Shown here in pieces: positions 1 through 7,648 of a stretch of DNA of 8,943 nt. Position 1 is the stretch's first letter, and each line of letters opens with the position of its first letter. The notes below the pieces were generated by a model. That model saw only the letters and a program-made list of their open reading frames with translations, was not told the DNA's origin and ran no database searches. The stretch lies in the NCBI GenBank assembly GCA_002405995.1, contig DHMW01000131.1, forward strand, positions 1-8,943. The letters run 5' to 3'. The translations under genes and the position numbers were made by a program. Source of the stretch: Oscillospiraceae bacterium UBA4632. GTDB taxonomy: Bacteria > Bacillota > Clostridia > Oscillospirales > Oscillospiraceae.

Positions 1-996
1 GCGGCGAGCCGCTTTGCCCTGCTTGAGATGATCGCGGGCGGCACGACGAGCTTTTCCGATATGTACTTTTTCCCCGAGGAGACCGTCTGGGCGGTCGAGG
101 AGGCGGGCATCAAGGCGAACCTGAACCGCTGCGTGCAGTGCTTTGACGAAAACCAGACCGTGGAGCAGAACACGCAGATCCCCGAATCACTGGCGCTTTT
201 TGAAAAGTACCACGGCGCGGCGGACGGGCGCATCCGCATTGACTTTTCTATCCACGCGGAGTATACCTGCAAGAGCCATATCGTGAGGGCGTACAGCGAC
301 CTCTGCCGCGAAAAGGGCGGGCGTATGCACATCCACCTTGCCGAGACTGCGCGTGAGCAGCGCGAGTGCGTCGAGCGCTACGGCAAAACGCCGACGGAAT
401 GGTTCGAATCGCTCGGCACGTTTGACTCGCCCACGGCGGCGGCGCACTGCGTGTTCATTACGGAGAGCGATATGGACATTCTGAAGGCGCACGGCGTGAG
501 CGTGGTCCACAACCCCACGTCGAACCTGAAGCTCGGCAGCGGCTTTGCCCCCATCCGCCGCATGATGGACAAGGGCATCAACGTGACGCTCGGCACCGAC
601 GGTACGGCCAGCAACAATAATCTGAATATGTTTGAAGAGATGCACCTCGCCGAGATCATTCATGACGGCTACCACCACGACCCCACGCATATCCGCTCGG
701 ACGAGGTGCTGGACATGGCGACGGTCAATGGCGCAAAGCTTCAGGGACGCGGCGATACCGGCGCGCTCGAGACCGGCAAAAGGGCCGACATCATCGCGAT
801 CGACCTGGCTAAGCCCCATCTTTATCCTGACTTTGACACGCCCGCGCTCATTACCTGCTCGGCGCAGGCAGGCGACGTGTGCATGACGATGGTGGACGGC
901 AGAATTTTGTACGAAAACGGTGAATTCAAGACGCTGGACGCGGAGAGGGTGCGCGCCGATATGGAGCGCGCCGTCGCGCGCCTTTACAGAAAGTGA
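1..996 (+). CDS. mtaD: 5-methylthioadenosine / S-adenosylhomocysteine deaminase-type amidohydrolase (5' end missing)
   Basis: Metal-dependent amidohydrolase that probably deaminates an adenosine derivative (methylthioadenosine, S-adenosylhomocysteine or 5'-deoxyadenosine) to the inosine form in the cytoplasm. The reading frame is open from base 1, so the gene starts upstream; roughly 100 N-terminal residues, including the first HxH metal motif, are outside. Seen here: EMIAGGTTSFSDM at the left edge; HIHLAE at 328-345; the metal histidine in AAHC at 445-447; HNPTSNLKLGSG after it; and the catalytic aspartate of GTDGTASNNN at 598-600. The C-terminal part (GDV..TMVDGRILYENG) is the usual closing beta-sandwich of this family. 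The order of these motifs fits the MtaD/SsnA/chlorohydrolase group. The isomerase and aldolase that follow favour MtaD over guanine deaminase or a chlorohydrolase. Substrate is inferred, not shown by sequence. Confidence 0.85.
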   Translation, partial: AASRFALLEMIAGGTTSFSDMYFFPEETVWAVEEAGIKANLNRCVQCFDENQTVEQNTQIPESLALFEKYHGAADGRIRIDFSIHAEYTCKSHIVRAYSDLCREKGGRMHIHLAETAREQRECVERYGKTPTEWFESLGTFDSPTAAAHCVFITESDMDILKAHGVSVVHNPTSNLKLGSGFAPIRRMMDKGINVTLGTDGTASNNNLNMFEEMHLAEIIHDGYHHDPTHIRSDEVLDMATVNGAKLQGRGDTGALETGKRADIIAIDLAKPHLYPDFDTPALITCSAQAGDVCMTMVDGRILYENGEFKTLDAERVRADMERAVARLYRK

Positions 997-1005
997 GAGG
1001 GAGCG

Positions 1006-2070
1006 ATGGAGAGAGCGGACAAGGATCTTGCCTTCCTGCTGCGCTATGAAAATGTTGCGTGGTTCGAGGATGGTGAAGTGAGAATACTTGACAGGCGCGT
1101 ATACCCCGCGAGGGTGGAATTCGTCATCTGCCGCACGCACGGTGAGGTCGCGCAGGCGATCACCGACATGGTGACGCAGAGCGCGGGACCCTACACGGCA
1201 GCGCCGATGGGTATGGCGCTCGCGGCATGGGAATGCCGCGATAGATCGGCGGGTGAGCAGATGGAATACCTCAAAAAGGCGGCGTACACCATTTCCCACG
1301 CGCGCCCCACGACGCAAAAGCGCATGGGCATCCTCTGCGATATCTGCCTCAAGGAAGCCGGACGCGCGCTTTCGGCGGGGGAGGATGCGGCGGAAGCCAT
1401 TAAAAATAAGACCGTCGAGCTCAACAACGTGCGCTATGACCGCATGGCGAAGATCGGCGCGTACTTAGTCGATATGTTCCCTGACAACGGCACGGTGATG
1501 ACGCACTGCTTCGCCGAGACCATCGTCGGCACGATGCTGCGCGAATGTCGGAATCGCGGTAAGAGCATCAGGCTTTTCTGCCCCGAAACACGCCCGTATT
1601 TTCAGGGCGCGCGCCTGACGGCGTCCGTCTGTCACGACATGGGCTTTGACGTGACGGTCATCTCCGACAATATGGCGGCATTCGTCATGCAGCAGGAAAA
1701 GGTCGATGTCTTTACCACCGCGGCGGACGCCATCTGCTGCGACGGGCACGTCGTCAACAAGGTCGGCACGTTCCAGAACGCCATCGCCGCCAAGTATATG
1801 GGCATCCCGTACTTCGTCACCGGCGCACCCGACCAGGGGCACGAGACGGTGGACAGCGTTCACATTGAGATGCGCGACCCGAACTTCACGCTCCAGGCGA
1901 TGGGCGTGCGCACAGCGATGGAGGGCGTGAAGGGCTATTACCCAGCCTTCGATATCACGCCGCCGCACCTCGTCTCGGGCGTTGTGACCGATCTTGGCAT
2001 CTACTCTCCCTACGATCTGCACCGCTATTTTACGGATGGCAGCATCGGCAGGGACAATCTGGTGATCTGA
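1006..2070 (+). CDS. mtnA: MtnA-like aldose-1-phosphate isomerase (methylthioribose-1-phosphate isomerase family)
   Basis: Member of the MtnA/eIF2B-alpha isomerase family, which turns 5-methylthioribose 1-phosphate (or 5-deoxyribose 1-phosphate) into the ribulose 1-phosphate form. It has 354 residues, a normal MtnA length. Visible family marks: an N-terminal NVAWFEDGEVRILDRRVYP-type strand; ARPT at 99-102; a candidate catalytic Cys168 in THCFAETIVG; ETRPYFQGARLTA from 194; candidate catalytic Asp241 in AADAICCDG; NKVGT at 251-255; and PAFDITPPHLV from 313. It departs from textbook MtnA in two places: the RGAPAIG phosphate loop is replaced by SAGPYTAAPMG near 59-69, and the usual GADRI reads AADAI. 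The start is set by GAGAGGGAG just upstream, 9 nt after the deaminase stop. It sits between a deaminase and a class II aldolase, which supports the salvage role. A ribose-1,5-bisphosphate isomerase-like or other eIF2B-family activity is the alternative. Confidence 0.82.
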   Translation: MERADKDLAFLLRYENVAWFEDGEVRILDRRVYPARVEFVICRTHGEVAQAITDMVTQSAGPYTAAPMGMALAAWECRDRSAGEQMEYLKKAAYTISHARPTTQKRMGILCDICLKEAGRALSAGEDAAEAIKNKTVELNNVRYDRMAKIGAYLVDMFPDNGTVMTHCFAETIVGTMLRECRNRGKSIRLFCPETRPYFQGARLTASVCHDMGFDVTVISDNMAAFVMQQEKVDVFTTAADAICCDGHVVNKVGTFQNAIAAKYMGIPYFVTGAPDQGHETVDSVHIEMRDPNFTLQAMGVRTAMEGVKGYYPAFDITPPHLVSGVVTDLGIYSPYDLHRYFTDGSIGRDNLVI

Positions 2071-2673
2071 ATGGAACAAAATCTGGACATTCTTCGTCAG
2101 GAGATCGTGGACAAATCGCTTCAGGCCTTCCGGGAGGGACTGTTTTCCGGCACGAGCGGCAACATGAGCTGCCGCGTCGCGCCCGATGAAATGCTCATCA
2201 CGCCGACTTCCGTGCGCTACGACGTGCTGCGCGCGCAGGACATCGTGCGCATGAAGCTTGACGGCACGGTGCTCGAGGGGAAAATGCAGCCCTCGAGCGA
2301 GTGGCGGCTGCACGCCGCCGTGTACCGGGCGTATCCCGGGACGAACGCCGTGTTCCACACGCATTCGCCCTATGCGACGGCGTTTGCCGCCGTGCGCCGG
2401 AGCATTCCTGCGGTGCTGGTCGAATCGCGAATTTTCCTTGGCGGCGAGGTCCGCTGCGCGGACTATGCAGCGCCCGGCACCGAGGCGGTCGGCACGAACG
2501 CCGTCCCCGCGCTTGTGGACCGCGGCGGCTGCACGCTGGCGAACCACGGCGTGCTTGCCGTAGGGGACAGCCTTGCGCAGGCGTACCTGCGCGCGGAATA
2601 CATTGAGGACACTGCAAAGATCTGCACCCTTGCCCGCTCTATCGGCACGCCGGTGGAGCTGGACAGCCTGTGA
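2071..2673 (+). CDS. Class II (zinc) aldolase, fuculose-phosphate / 5-deoxyribulose-1-phosphate aldolase type
   Basis: Cytoplasmic class II aldolase/adducin-family enzyme of 200 residues, close to the family's usual 200-215. Motifs visible: phosphate-binding GTSGN at 27-31; ITPTS at 43-47; PSSEW with the probable catalytic Glu77; zinc ligands His96 and His98 in FHTHSPYA; and third ligand His159 in ANHG. All residues needed for retro-aldol cleavage of a ketose 1-phosphate appear present. In this context the likely substrate is the 5-methylthio- or 5-deoxyribulose 1-phosphate made by the isomerase upstream, giving DHAP and an aldehyde; L-fuculose or L-ribulose phosphates are alternatives that sequence alone cannot exclude. 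The ATG directly abuts the TGA of the isomerase gene with only a weak ribosome site in the preceding codons, so translation is probably coupled. Confidence 0.87.
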   Translation: MEQNLDILRQEIVDKSLQAFREGLFSGTSGNMSCRVAPDEMLITPTSVRYDVLRAQDIVRMKLDGTVLEGKMQPSSEWRLHAAVYRAYPGTNAVFHTHSPYATAFAAVRRSIPAVLVESRIFLGGEVRCADYAAPGTEAVGTNAVPALVDRGGCTLANHGVLAVGDSLAQAYLRAEYIEDTAKICTLARSIGTPVELDSL

Positions 2674-2712
2674 CAAAGACCCGGCGGCACGCCGCATGAG
2701 GAGAAATGAGAA

Positions 2713-4896
2713 ATGAAGAGCATCCTGAAGAACAACCGCATTTTGGCTGTGATCGCCCTGATCGGGCTTCTGAGCTCCCTGATCCCGCTTGTGACCCGCG
2801 TGCAGGCGGAGGAGAGCAACAAGTATTACGACATCATTCTTGACTATTCCAGCCTGCGCGCCATGGCGCGCCAGTCCTCGCAGACGGAGGACGAATGGCT
2901 CGACCTGTTCCGCTCGCTGGGCGTAGACAAGGTCGCGCTCGGCGAGGCGAGCGCGATGGATCTGAGCCAGAGCGCTGCCATCCCCGTGCATACGATGACC
3001 GTGAAAAAGGCGATGGAGAGCTACGGCTGGGAGGCGAATTATCCCGACGAGGTGGCGCAGTGGCTGCGCGAGAGCACAGACGTGAGCGATTCCATCATCT
3101 GCACCGACACGGCGGATGCCTACCGGTGGGTGCTGAACGCCTATCAGGAACGCTTTGAGGGCTTTGAGGCGAAAACGTGCCTTGCCGGCGAAAACGGCTT
3201 TATCTTCCTCCAGCAGCAGAAAAACGGCATGAAGGGCGAAAAGCTGCTGGAGCTGTGCCTCGGCATCTGGCCGGATACGGCTGCAATGATGGAAGCTCAC
3301 GGCTTTCAGATCATTCCGCGCACCGTGACGCAGAAGGATATGAACGGCACGCGCTTTGCCGAGAGCTATATCAAGGTGCTGCGGCACTACAATGCGCCCT
3401 ACTTCATGAACAGCGGCGAGGAGCTGGTCGGCTATGAGAGCGAAGAGGGCTGGGCGCTGCTCAAGCAGTATCTCATCGACAGCGGCGCGGGCATCGGCAT
3501 GTTCGAGCAGAACGACCAGAGCCAGAATCTCACCTGGCCGGGCATCGAGGAGCTGCTGAACGACACCGGCTACCGGGGCATCCGTGTGTTCAACGAGTGG
3601 GCATACATCCAGAACCGTTATCAGTACTGCGGCTATGAGGGCGCCGAGGAGATCACCAACTCCTTCTTCCGCGCCATTGCCGAGCGCAACTGCAAGGTCA
3701 TCTTCATGAAGATGATCCTCGAGCCGGACAACGACATCAGCTGGGATGCGGAAGAGGAGGAGTGGACCTACGTCACCGATCCCGCCGACTACACAAAAAT
3801 GCTGGAGGATCTGGACGCGAGACTCGCCCCCCTCGGCTATACCCATGCGACGGTGCCCGCCATGGAGCTGAAAACGCCCTCAATGGCGCTGAAGATCGTG
3901 CAGGGCATCGGCACGGCGGCGCTGATCGTGCTGCTGCTCGATCTGTTCTTCTTTATGGATGACCGCTGGCGCTATGGCCTGCTCATTCTCGGCGCGCTGG
4001 GCTTTACAGGGCTCGCTGCGCTGAAGCCTGCGCTGTTCAAGGTGCTGCTTTCCATGTCCGGCGGTATCGTGATGCCCTCGCTTGCGGCGGTGGGCCTGTG
4101 CCGCGTGCTGGCGGAGAAGCGGAAGGAGCAGCCGCACATCGGCCTTGGCAGGCTGGTCGGCTTTGCGCTGGGAACGTCGGCTGCCGCCATCCTGACGGCG
4201 TTCGGCGGGTCGCTGCTCGCCTCGTCTGCGCTCTCGCAGCTCTCCTATATCATCGAGATCGACCTGTACCGGGGCGTGAAGCTCATGCAGCTCATTCCCA
4301 TCGGAGTTTTTGCGCTTGCCTACCTTCTGGTCTACGCCTATGAGGAGACCGGCGCGCGCGAGGCGGTGCTCGCCCATGTGGGCCCGCGCGGGGAGAAGGG
4401 GCGCATCAAGCGCTTCAACACCTATTTTGCCGGGCTGATGCAGACGCCGATGAAGCTCGGCTGGTTCCTTGCGGTGGTGGCCATCGCGGTGGCGGCGGTG
4501 TTTATGCTGCTGGTGTTTGTTTATTACATGTACCGCACCGGCAACTCGACCACCACGTCGGCGAGCGAGCTTGCTTTCCGCAATTTCCTGGAAAATACGC
4601 TCATCGCGCGCCCGCGCACGAAGGAGATGCTCATCGGCTGGCCGATGCTGATGCTTTTCATCTGGTCGCTGCGCCGTGGGATGAGATTTCTGCCGATGGT
4701 GTTCGGTATGGGCATGAGTATCGGGCTTGTGAGCGTGGTCAACACGTTCCTGCATATCCGCACGCCGTTTCTGCTCAGCCTGCTGCGCACCGGCTGGGGC
4801 GCTCTCTTCGGACTGCTCATCGGCCTTGCCGTCATGCTCCTTGCGGAGCTGATCTACCGCCTGGTGCGCAGGATCTGCGGGGTGGACGATGTATAA
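2713..4896 (+). CDS. DUF5693-like polytopic membrane protein with large extracytoplasmic alpha/beta domain
   Basis: A 727-residue membrane protein of unknown function that resembles DUF5693 proteins, which are often found beside csaB in Firmicutes. Residues 9-30 form a signal anchor. About 36-385 are soluble and probably outside the cell: repeated short hydrophobic strands ending in acidic or polar residues (KVALGE at 73, QIIPR at 199, APYFMNSG at 228, GIGMFEQ at 260, IRVFNEW at 290, KVIFMKM at 328) alternate with helices, like a (beta/alpha)8 barrel. From about 394 to 715 there are roughly eight to nine hydrophobic segments, with a conserved-looking ARPRTKEMLIGWP stretch at 632-644 before the last ones. 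The start is supported by GAGGAG at 2698-2703, 9 nt upstream. Its stop overlaps the start of the csaB-murJ gene by 8 nt, pointing to coupled translation and a shared role in cell-wall polymer or S-layer anchoring. That role is inference; no catalytic site was identified with certainty. Confidence 0.78.
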   Translation: MKSILKNNRILAVIALIGLLSSLIPLVTRVQAEESNKYYDIILDYSSLRAMARQSSQTEDEWLDLFRSLGVDKVALGEASAMDLSQSAAIPVHTMTVKKAMESYGWEANYPDEVAQWLRESTDVSDSIICTDTADAYRWVLNAYQERFEGFEAKTCLAGENGFIFLQQQKNGMKGEKLLELCLGIWPDTAAMMEAHGFQIIPRTVTQKDMNGTRFAESYIKVLRHYNAPYFMNSGEELVGYESEEGWALLKQYLIDSGAGIGMFEQNDQSQNLTWPGIEELLNDTGYRGIRVFNEWAYIQNRYQYCGYEGAEEITNSFFRAIAERNCKVIFMKMILEPDNDISWDAEEEEWTYVTDPADYTKMLEDLDARLAPLGYTHATVPAMELKTPSMALKIVQGIGTAALIVLLLDLFFFMDDRWRYGLLILGALGFTGLAALKPALFKVLLSMSGGIVMPSLAAVGLCRVLAEKRKEQPHIGLGRLVGFALGTSAAAILTAFGGSLLASSALSQLSYIIEIDLYRGVKLMQLIPIGVFALAYLLVYAYEETGAREAVLAHVGPRGEKGRIKRFNTYFAGLMQTPMKLGWFLAVVAIAVAAVFMLLVFVYYMYRTGNSTTTSASELAFRNFLENTLIARPRTKEMLIGWPMLMLFIWSLRRGMRFLPMVFGMGMSIGLVSVVNTFLHIRTPFLLSLLRTGWGALFGLLIGLAVMLLAELIYRLVRRICGVDDV

Positions 4897-7543
4897 CATC
4901 CTGATCTCCGGCTATTACGGCTTTGACAACATCGGCGACGAGTCCATCCTGCGCACGCTTGTCACCTCGCTGCGCGAGCATATCCCCGGCTGCTCGCTCA
5001 CGGTGCTTTCGCACAACCCTGACTCTACGCGCGAAAAATACGGCGTGGAGGCGGTGGACCGTATGTCGCCGATGGCGATCCTGCGCGCGGTGAAAAAGTG
5101 CGACATGCTGATCTCCGGCGGCGGCAGCCTTTTGCAGGACGTGACGAGCAGCAAGAGCCTGCACTACTACCTTGCCATCATCCGCTGCGCGCTGCTTTTC
5201 CGCAAAAAGGTGTTCATCTATTCGCAGGGTATCGGTCCGATCGACCGGCCGGGCAACCGCCGCGCTGCGGCAAAGGTCCTGCGCAGGGTGGACGGCATCG
5301 TCGTGCGCGACGAACGCTCGGCGGCGCTGCTGGAGGAGATCGGCATCGCGCGCGGCAGGGCCGTCATTACAGCCGACCCCGTCATCCGCATGAAAAAGCC
5401 CGACAGCGGCGTCGGCGCACAGATCCTGCAAAAGGCGGGCGTCTCGCTCGGCGGACGGCTGACCGTTGGCTGGGCGATCCGCGAAAAGGACCGCGACAGC
5501 CGCTTTGTTGCCGAGATACTCAGGTCCATCCGCTGGCTGAAGGAGAAGTACAACGCCCAGTCGGTGCTCATCCCGTTCCACTATGAGGAGGACGGCGAGG
5601 TCTGCCGCCATATTGCCGCGCAGCTGCCGGACGATACGGCGGTCTGCCTGAACGAAAAATATCTCTCCGAGGATATGCTCTCCATCATCGGCAACATGGA
5701 CCTGCTCGTCGGCGTGCGCCTGCATTCGCTCATCTACGCCGCCATCATGGGCGTGCCGCTCATCGGCATTTCGTATGACCCCAAGTGCACGGCGTTCCTG
5801 AACTCCGTGGGGCTTGACAAGCTGAGCACACGGGAGGGCTTTACGGCGGAGCTGTTCGAGCCTGAGGCCGAGCGCGTGCTCAAAACGGGCGGCGAGCAGG
5901 TGCGGCGTGTGGAAGCGCACATGGCCGAGCTTTCGCGCAAGCTTGACACGAACGAGAAAATGATCTGTGCGATCATGGAGGAATCGAGGGAACATACCAT
6001 GCAGGACCCGCAGAAGAACGGGAAAAATAAGGAAAGCTCCGGCGTTCGCACGGCGGGCGCGATCAGCCTTGTTTTTTTGCTGACGCTGTTCGCCAAGCTT
6101 CTCGGCGTTGTGCGCGAGATGATGCAGGCGAACATCTTCGGCACCGGCATCGACGCGGATCTGTACACCGCGGCCTATAACTCAACGCTCTATCTCTTTA
6201 CAACAATGTGCTATGCGCTGTGCATTGCGGCGGTGCCGATCCTGACCAAGGAATTCGCCGCCGACCGCAGACGCGGCGAAAGGGCTGCCAACAACCTGAT
6301 GACCGTCACGCTGCTCGGCGCGCTCGGCGCGGTCGTTTTATGGCAGATCTTCGCCTCCACGCCGCTTGTCGGTGCGATCTGGGATCTTGACGCATCGCAG
6401 CTGCCGCGCCTTGCCGGCTATATCCGCATCATGGCGTGCGCACTGCCGGTCGTGGCGGCGGCGTATCTGAACGTCGCCATCTTTCAGGCGACCGACCACT
6501 ATGAGTTGCAGGGCAGCATGAGCATTCCCTATAACGCCTTCCTTGCCGTATTCCTGCTCACGCTGGGCGCAAGGTGGGGCATCGGCGGCGTGGTGATCGC
6601 CAGCTCGTGCGCGTGGCTCCTGCAGCTCGCCATGAGCCTCCCGTATGCGAGGAAGGAGCGCTATTTTTACCGCCCGATGCTCGACCGCAGGGCAGACTAT
6701 ATCGGCACCTATTTCAAAACGGCGCTCGTCACGGTGCTCACGACCTCAGTGTTCCTTTTCTGCTACCTCATCGACACGGCGACCGCCACCGCTTTCAACG
6801 ACAGCGCCGTCAGCGCCTTCTACTATGCCGACAAGCTTTTCACCCCGCTTACGACCACGGTGCTCTACAGCATCAGCGCGGTCATGTTCCCGCGCTTCAA
6901 CCGCGAGTTTACAAAGGAGGATGCGAGGGGCTATCTCGGCTACATCTGGAGCGTGACGGAGAATACGCTGCTGTTCATCTTTCCTGTGTGCGCGATGATG
7001 TGCGCCTTCGGCACGGATATCATCCGCGTCATCTTTGAAAGCGGCAGCTTTACCGCCGAGTCCACAGCGATGACGGGCAGCATCTTCGCCCGCTACGCGC
7101 TGGGCATGAGCGCGTTCGCTGTGCTGGATCTTCTGAACAAGGCGTACTACGCGATGAAAAAGACGCTCGTGCCGCTGCTGATCAACCTCGGCGTGCTGGC
7201 GGTGAACATTGTTTTGAACCGCGTGTTCTATACCGACACCGGCGTTGCGGCGGCCACGTCGCTGGCGCTGACCGTCGGAGCGCTTGCCATGACCGTACAG
7301 CTTTTCCGCGGCACGGGGATCGTGCGCCTTGTCCCGCTTTTCAAGGGGCTTGCCGCCACGGCGGCGATGGCAGCCGTGCTTTACGGCGGGCACGCGCTGC
7401 TCGTCACGGCGGACGACAGCAAGCTGATGCTTGTCGTCAAGTGCGGCCTGACGGGCGCGGCGGGCTGCGTAGTGTATGTGGCGGTCAGCTTGCTGCTGAA
7501 GCAGAATATCATTATGGATACCATGAAAAAGCTTAAAAAGTAA
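4889..7543 (+). CDS. csaB-murJ: CsaB polysaccharide pyruvyl transferase fused in frame to a MurJ/MOP-superfamily flippase
   Basis: One open frame of 884 codons holds two proteins that are normally separate. Residues 1-370 are a complete CsaB, which adds a ketal pyruvate from phosphoenolpyruvate to secondary cell-wall polysaccharide, the ligand for SLH-domain proteins. Marks are GYYGFDNIGDE at 8-18, ISGGGSLLQD at 75-84, YSQGIGPI at 111-118, and VGVRLHSLIYAA at 274-285 followed by GVPLIGISYDPK. Residues 371-884 are a complete MurJ/MviN-type transporter with about 13-14 membrane segments; FAKLLGVVREMM at 401-412, a FYYADKLFTPL segment from 644 and VMFPRF at 665-670 are typical. MurJ flips lipid-linked precursors such as lipid II. 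Aligned by eye to E. coli MurJ, R24 is kept (R409), R18 and R270 become K403 and K649, and the RR of the R52 region is lost. The junction has an in-frame ATG (codon 371) with a purine-rich site before it, so MurJ may also be made separately. A lost stop through assembly error remains possible. Confidence 0.9.
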   Translation: MYNILISGYYGFDNIGDESILRTLVTSLREHIPGCSLTVLSHNPDSTREKYGVEAVDRMSPMAILRAVKKCDMLISGGGSLLQDVTSSKSLHYYLAIIRCALLFRKKVFIYSQGIGPIDRPGNRRAAAKVLRRVDGIVVRDERSAALLEEIGIARGRAVITADPVIRMKKPDSGVGAQILQKAGVSLGGRLTVGWAIREKDRDSRFVAEILRSIRWLKEKYNAQSVLIPFHYEEDGEVCRHIAAQLPDDTAVCLNEKYLSEDMLSIIGNMDLLVGVRLHSLIYAAIMGVPLIGISYDPKCTAFLNSVGLDKLSTREGFTAELFEPEAERVLKTGGEQVRRVEAHMAELSRKLDTNEKMICAIMEESREHTMQDPQKNGKNKESSGVRTAGAISLVFLLTLFAKLLGVVREMMQANIFGTGIDADLYTAAYNSTLYLFTTMCYALCIAAVPILTKEFAADRRRGERAANNLMTVTLLGALGAVVLWQIFASTPLVGAIWDLDASQLPRLAGYIRIMACALPVVAAAYLNVAIFQATDHYELQGSMSIPYNAFLAVFLLTLGARWGIGGVVIASSCAWLLQLAMSLPYARKERYFYRPMLDRRADYIGTYFKTALVTVLTTSVFLFCYLIDTATATAFNDSAVSAFYYADKLFTPLTTTVLYSISAVMFPRFNREFTKEDARGYLGYIWSVTENTLLFIFPVCAMMCAFGTDIIRVIFESGSFTAESTAMTGSIFARYALGMSAFAVLDLLNKAYYAMKKTLVPLLINLGVLAVNIVLNRVFYTDTGVAAATSLALTVGALAMTVQLFRGTGIVRLVPLFKGLAATAAMAAVLYGGHALLVTADDSKLMLVVKCGLTGAAGCVVYVAVSLLLKQNIIMDTMKKLKK
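5977..5998 (+). promoter_or_regulatory. Possible internal ribosome binding site for the MurJ half
   Basis: GGAGGAATCGAGGG at 5977-5990 lies 8 nt before an in-frame ATG at 5999, codon 371 of the fused frame. From this ATG the remaining 514 codons match the length of a free-standing MurJ. This is either a remnant of an earlier separate gene start or a working internal initiation site. The purine run also encodes ordinary residues (MEESRE), so chance occurrence is possible. Confidence 0.45.
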
Positions 7544-7580
7544 AACTTTTATGAGCGTTTTCCGCACCGTGTGGAAATGG

Positions 7581-7616
7581 AACGGGGGTCCTCTTCGAGA
7601 AGAGAACCCCCGTTTT
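7581..7616 (+). terminator. Intrinsic terminator, probably usable from both sides
   Basis: AACGGGGGT (7581-7589) pairs with ACCCCCGTT (7606-7614), and CTCTT (7591-7595) with AAGAG (7600-7604) around a CGAG loop. The only break is a C-A mismatch at 7590/7605. The 14 paired bases are followed by a short T run (7613-7616). It lies 38 nt after the stop of csaB-murJ and 33 nt beyond the convergent stop of ruvX, so it is placed to end both transcripts. The T run on the minus-strand side is poorer. Confidence 0.82.
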
Positions 7617-7648
7617 CCGGTTCCTGCGCCTTGCGTCGCAAAGCACCG

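Noticed and set aside
2674..2712. Small CGGCG/CGCCG hairpin between the aldolase and DUF5693 genes, considered as a terminator
   Set aside because: Only five base pairs and no T run follow; it cannot be supported as a terminator.
1465..3846. A 793-codon open frame on the minus strand across the isomerase, aldolase and DUF5693 genes
   Set aside because: It crosses three genes with clear family motifs on the plus strand. GC-rich third positions remove stops from the opposing frame, and its translation is rich in His, Arg and Ala with no recognisable domain.
4832..5995. A 387-codon minus-strand open frame opposite csaB
   Set aside because: Same antisense composition effect; the plus strand encodes an unmistakable CsaB.
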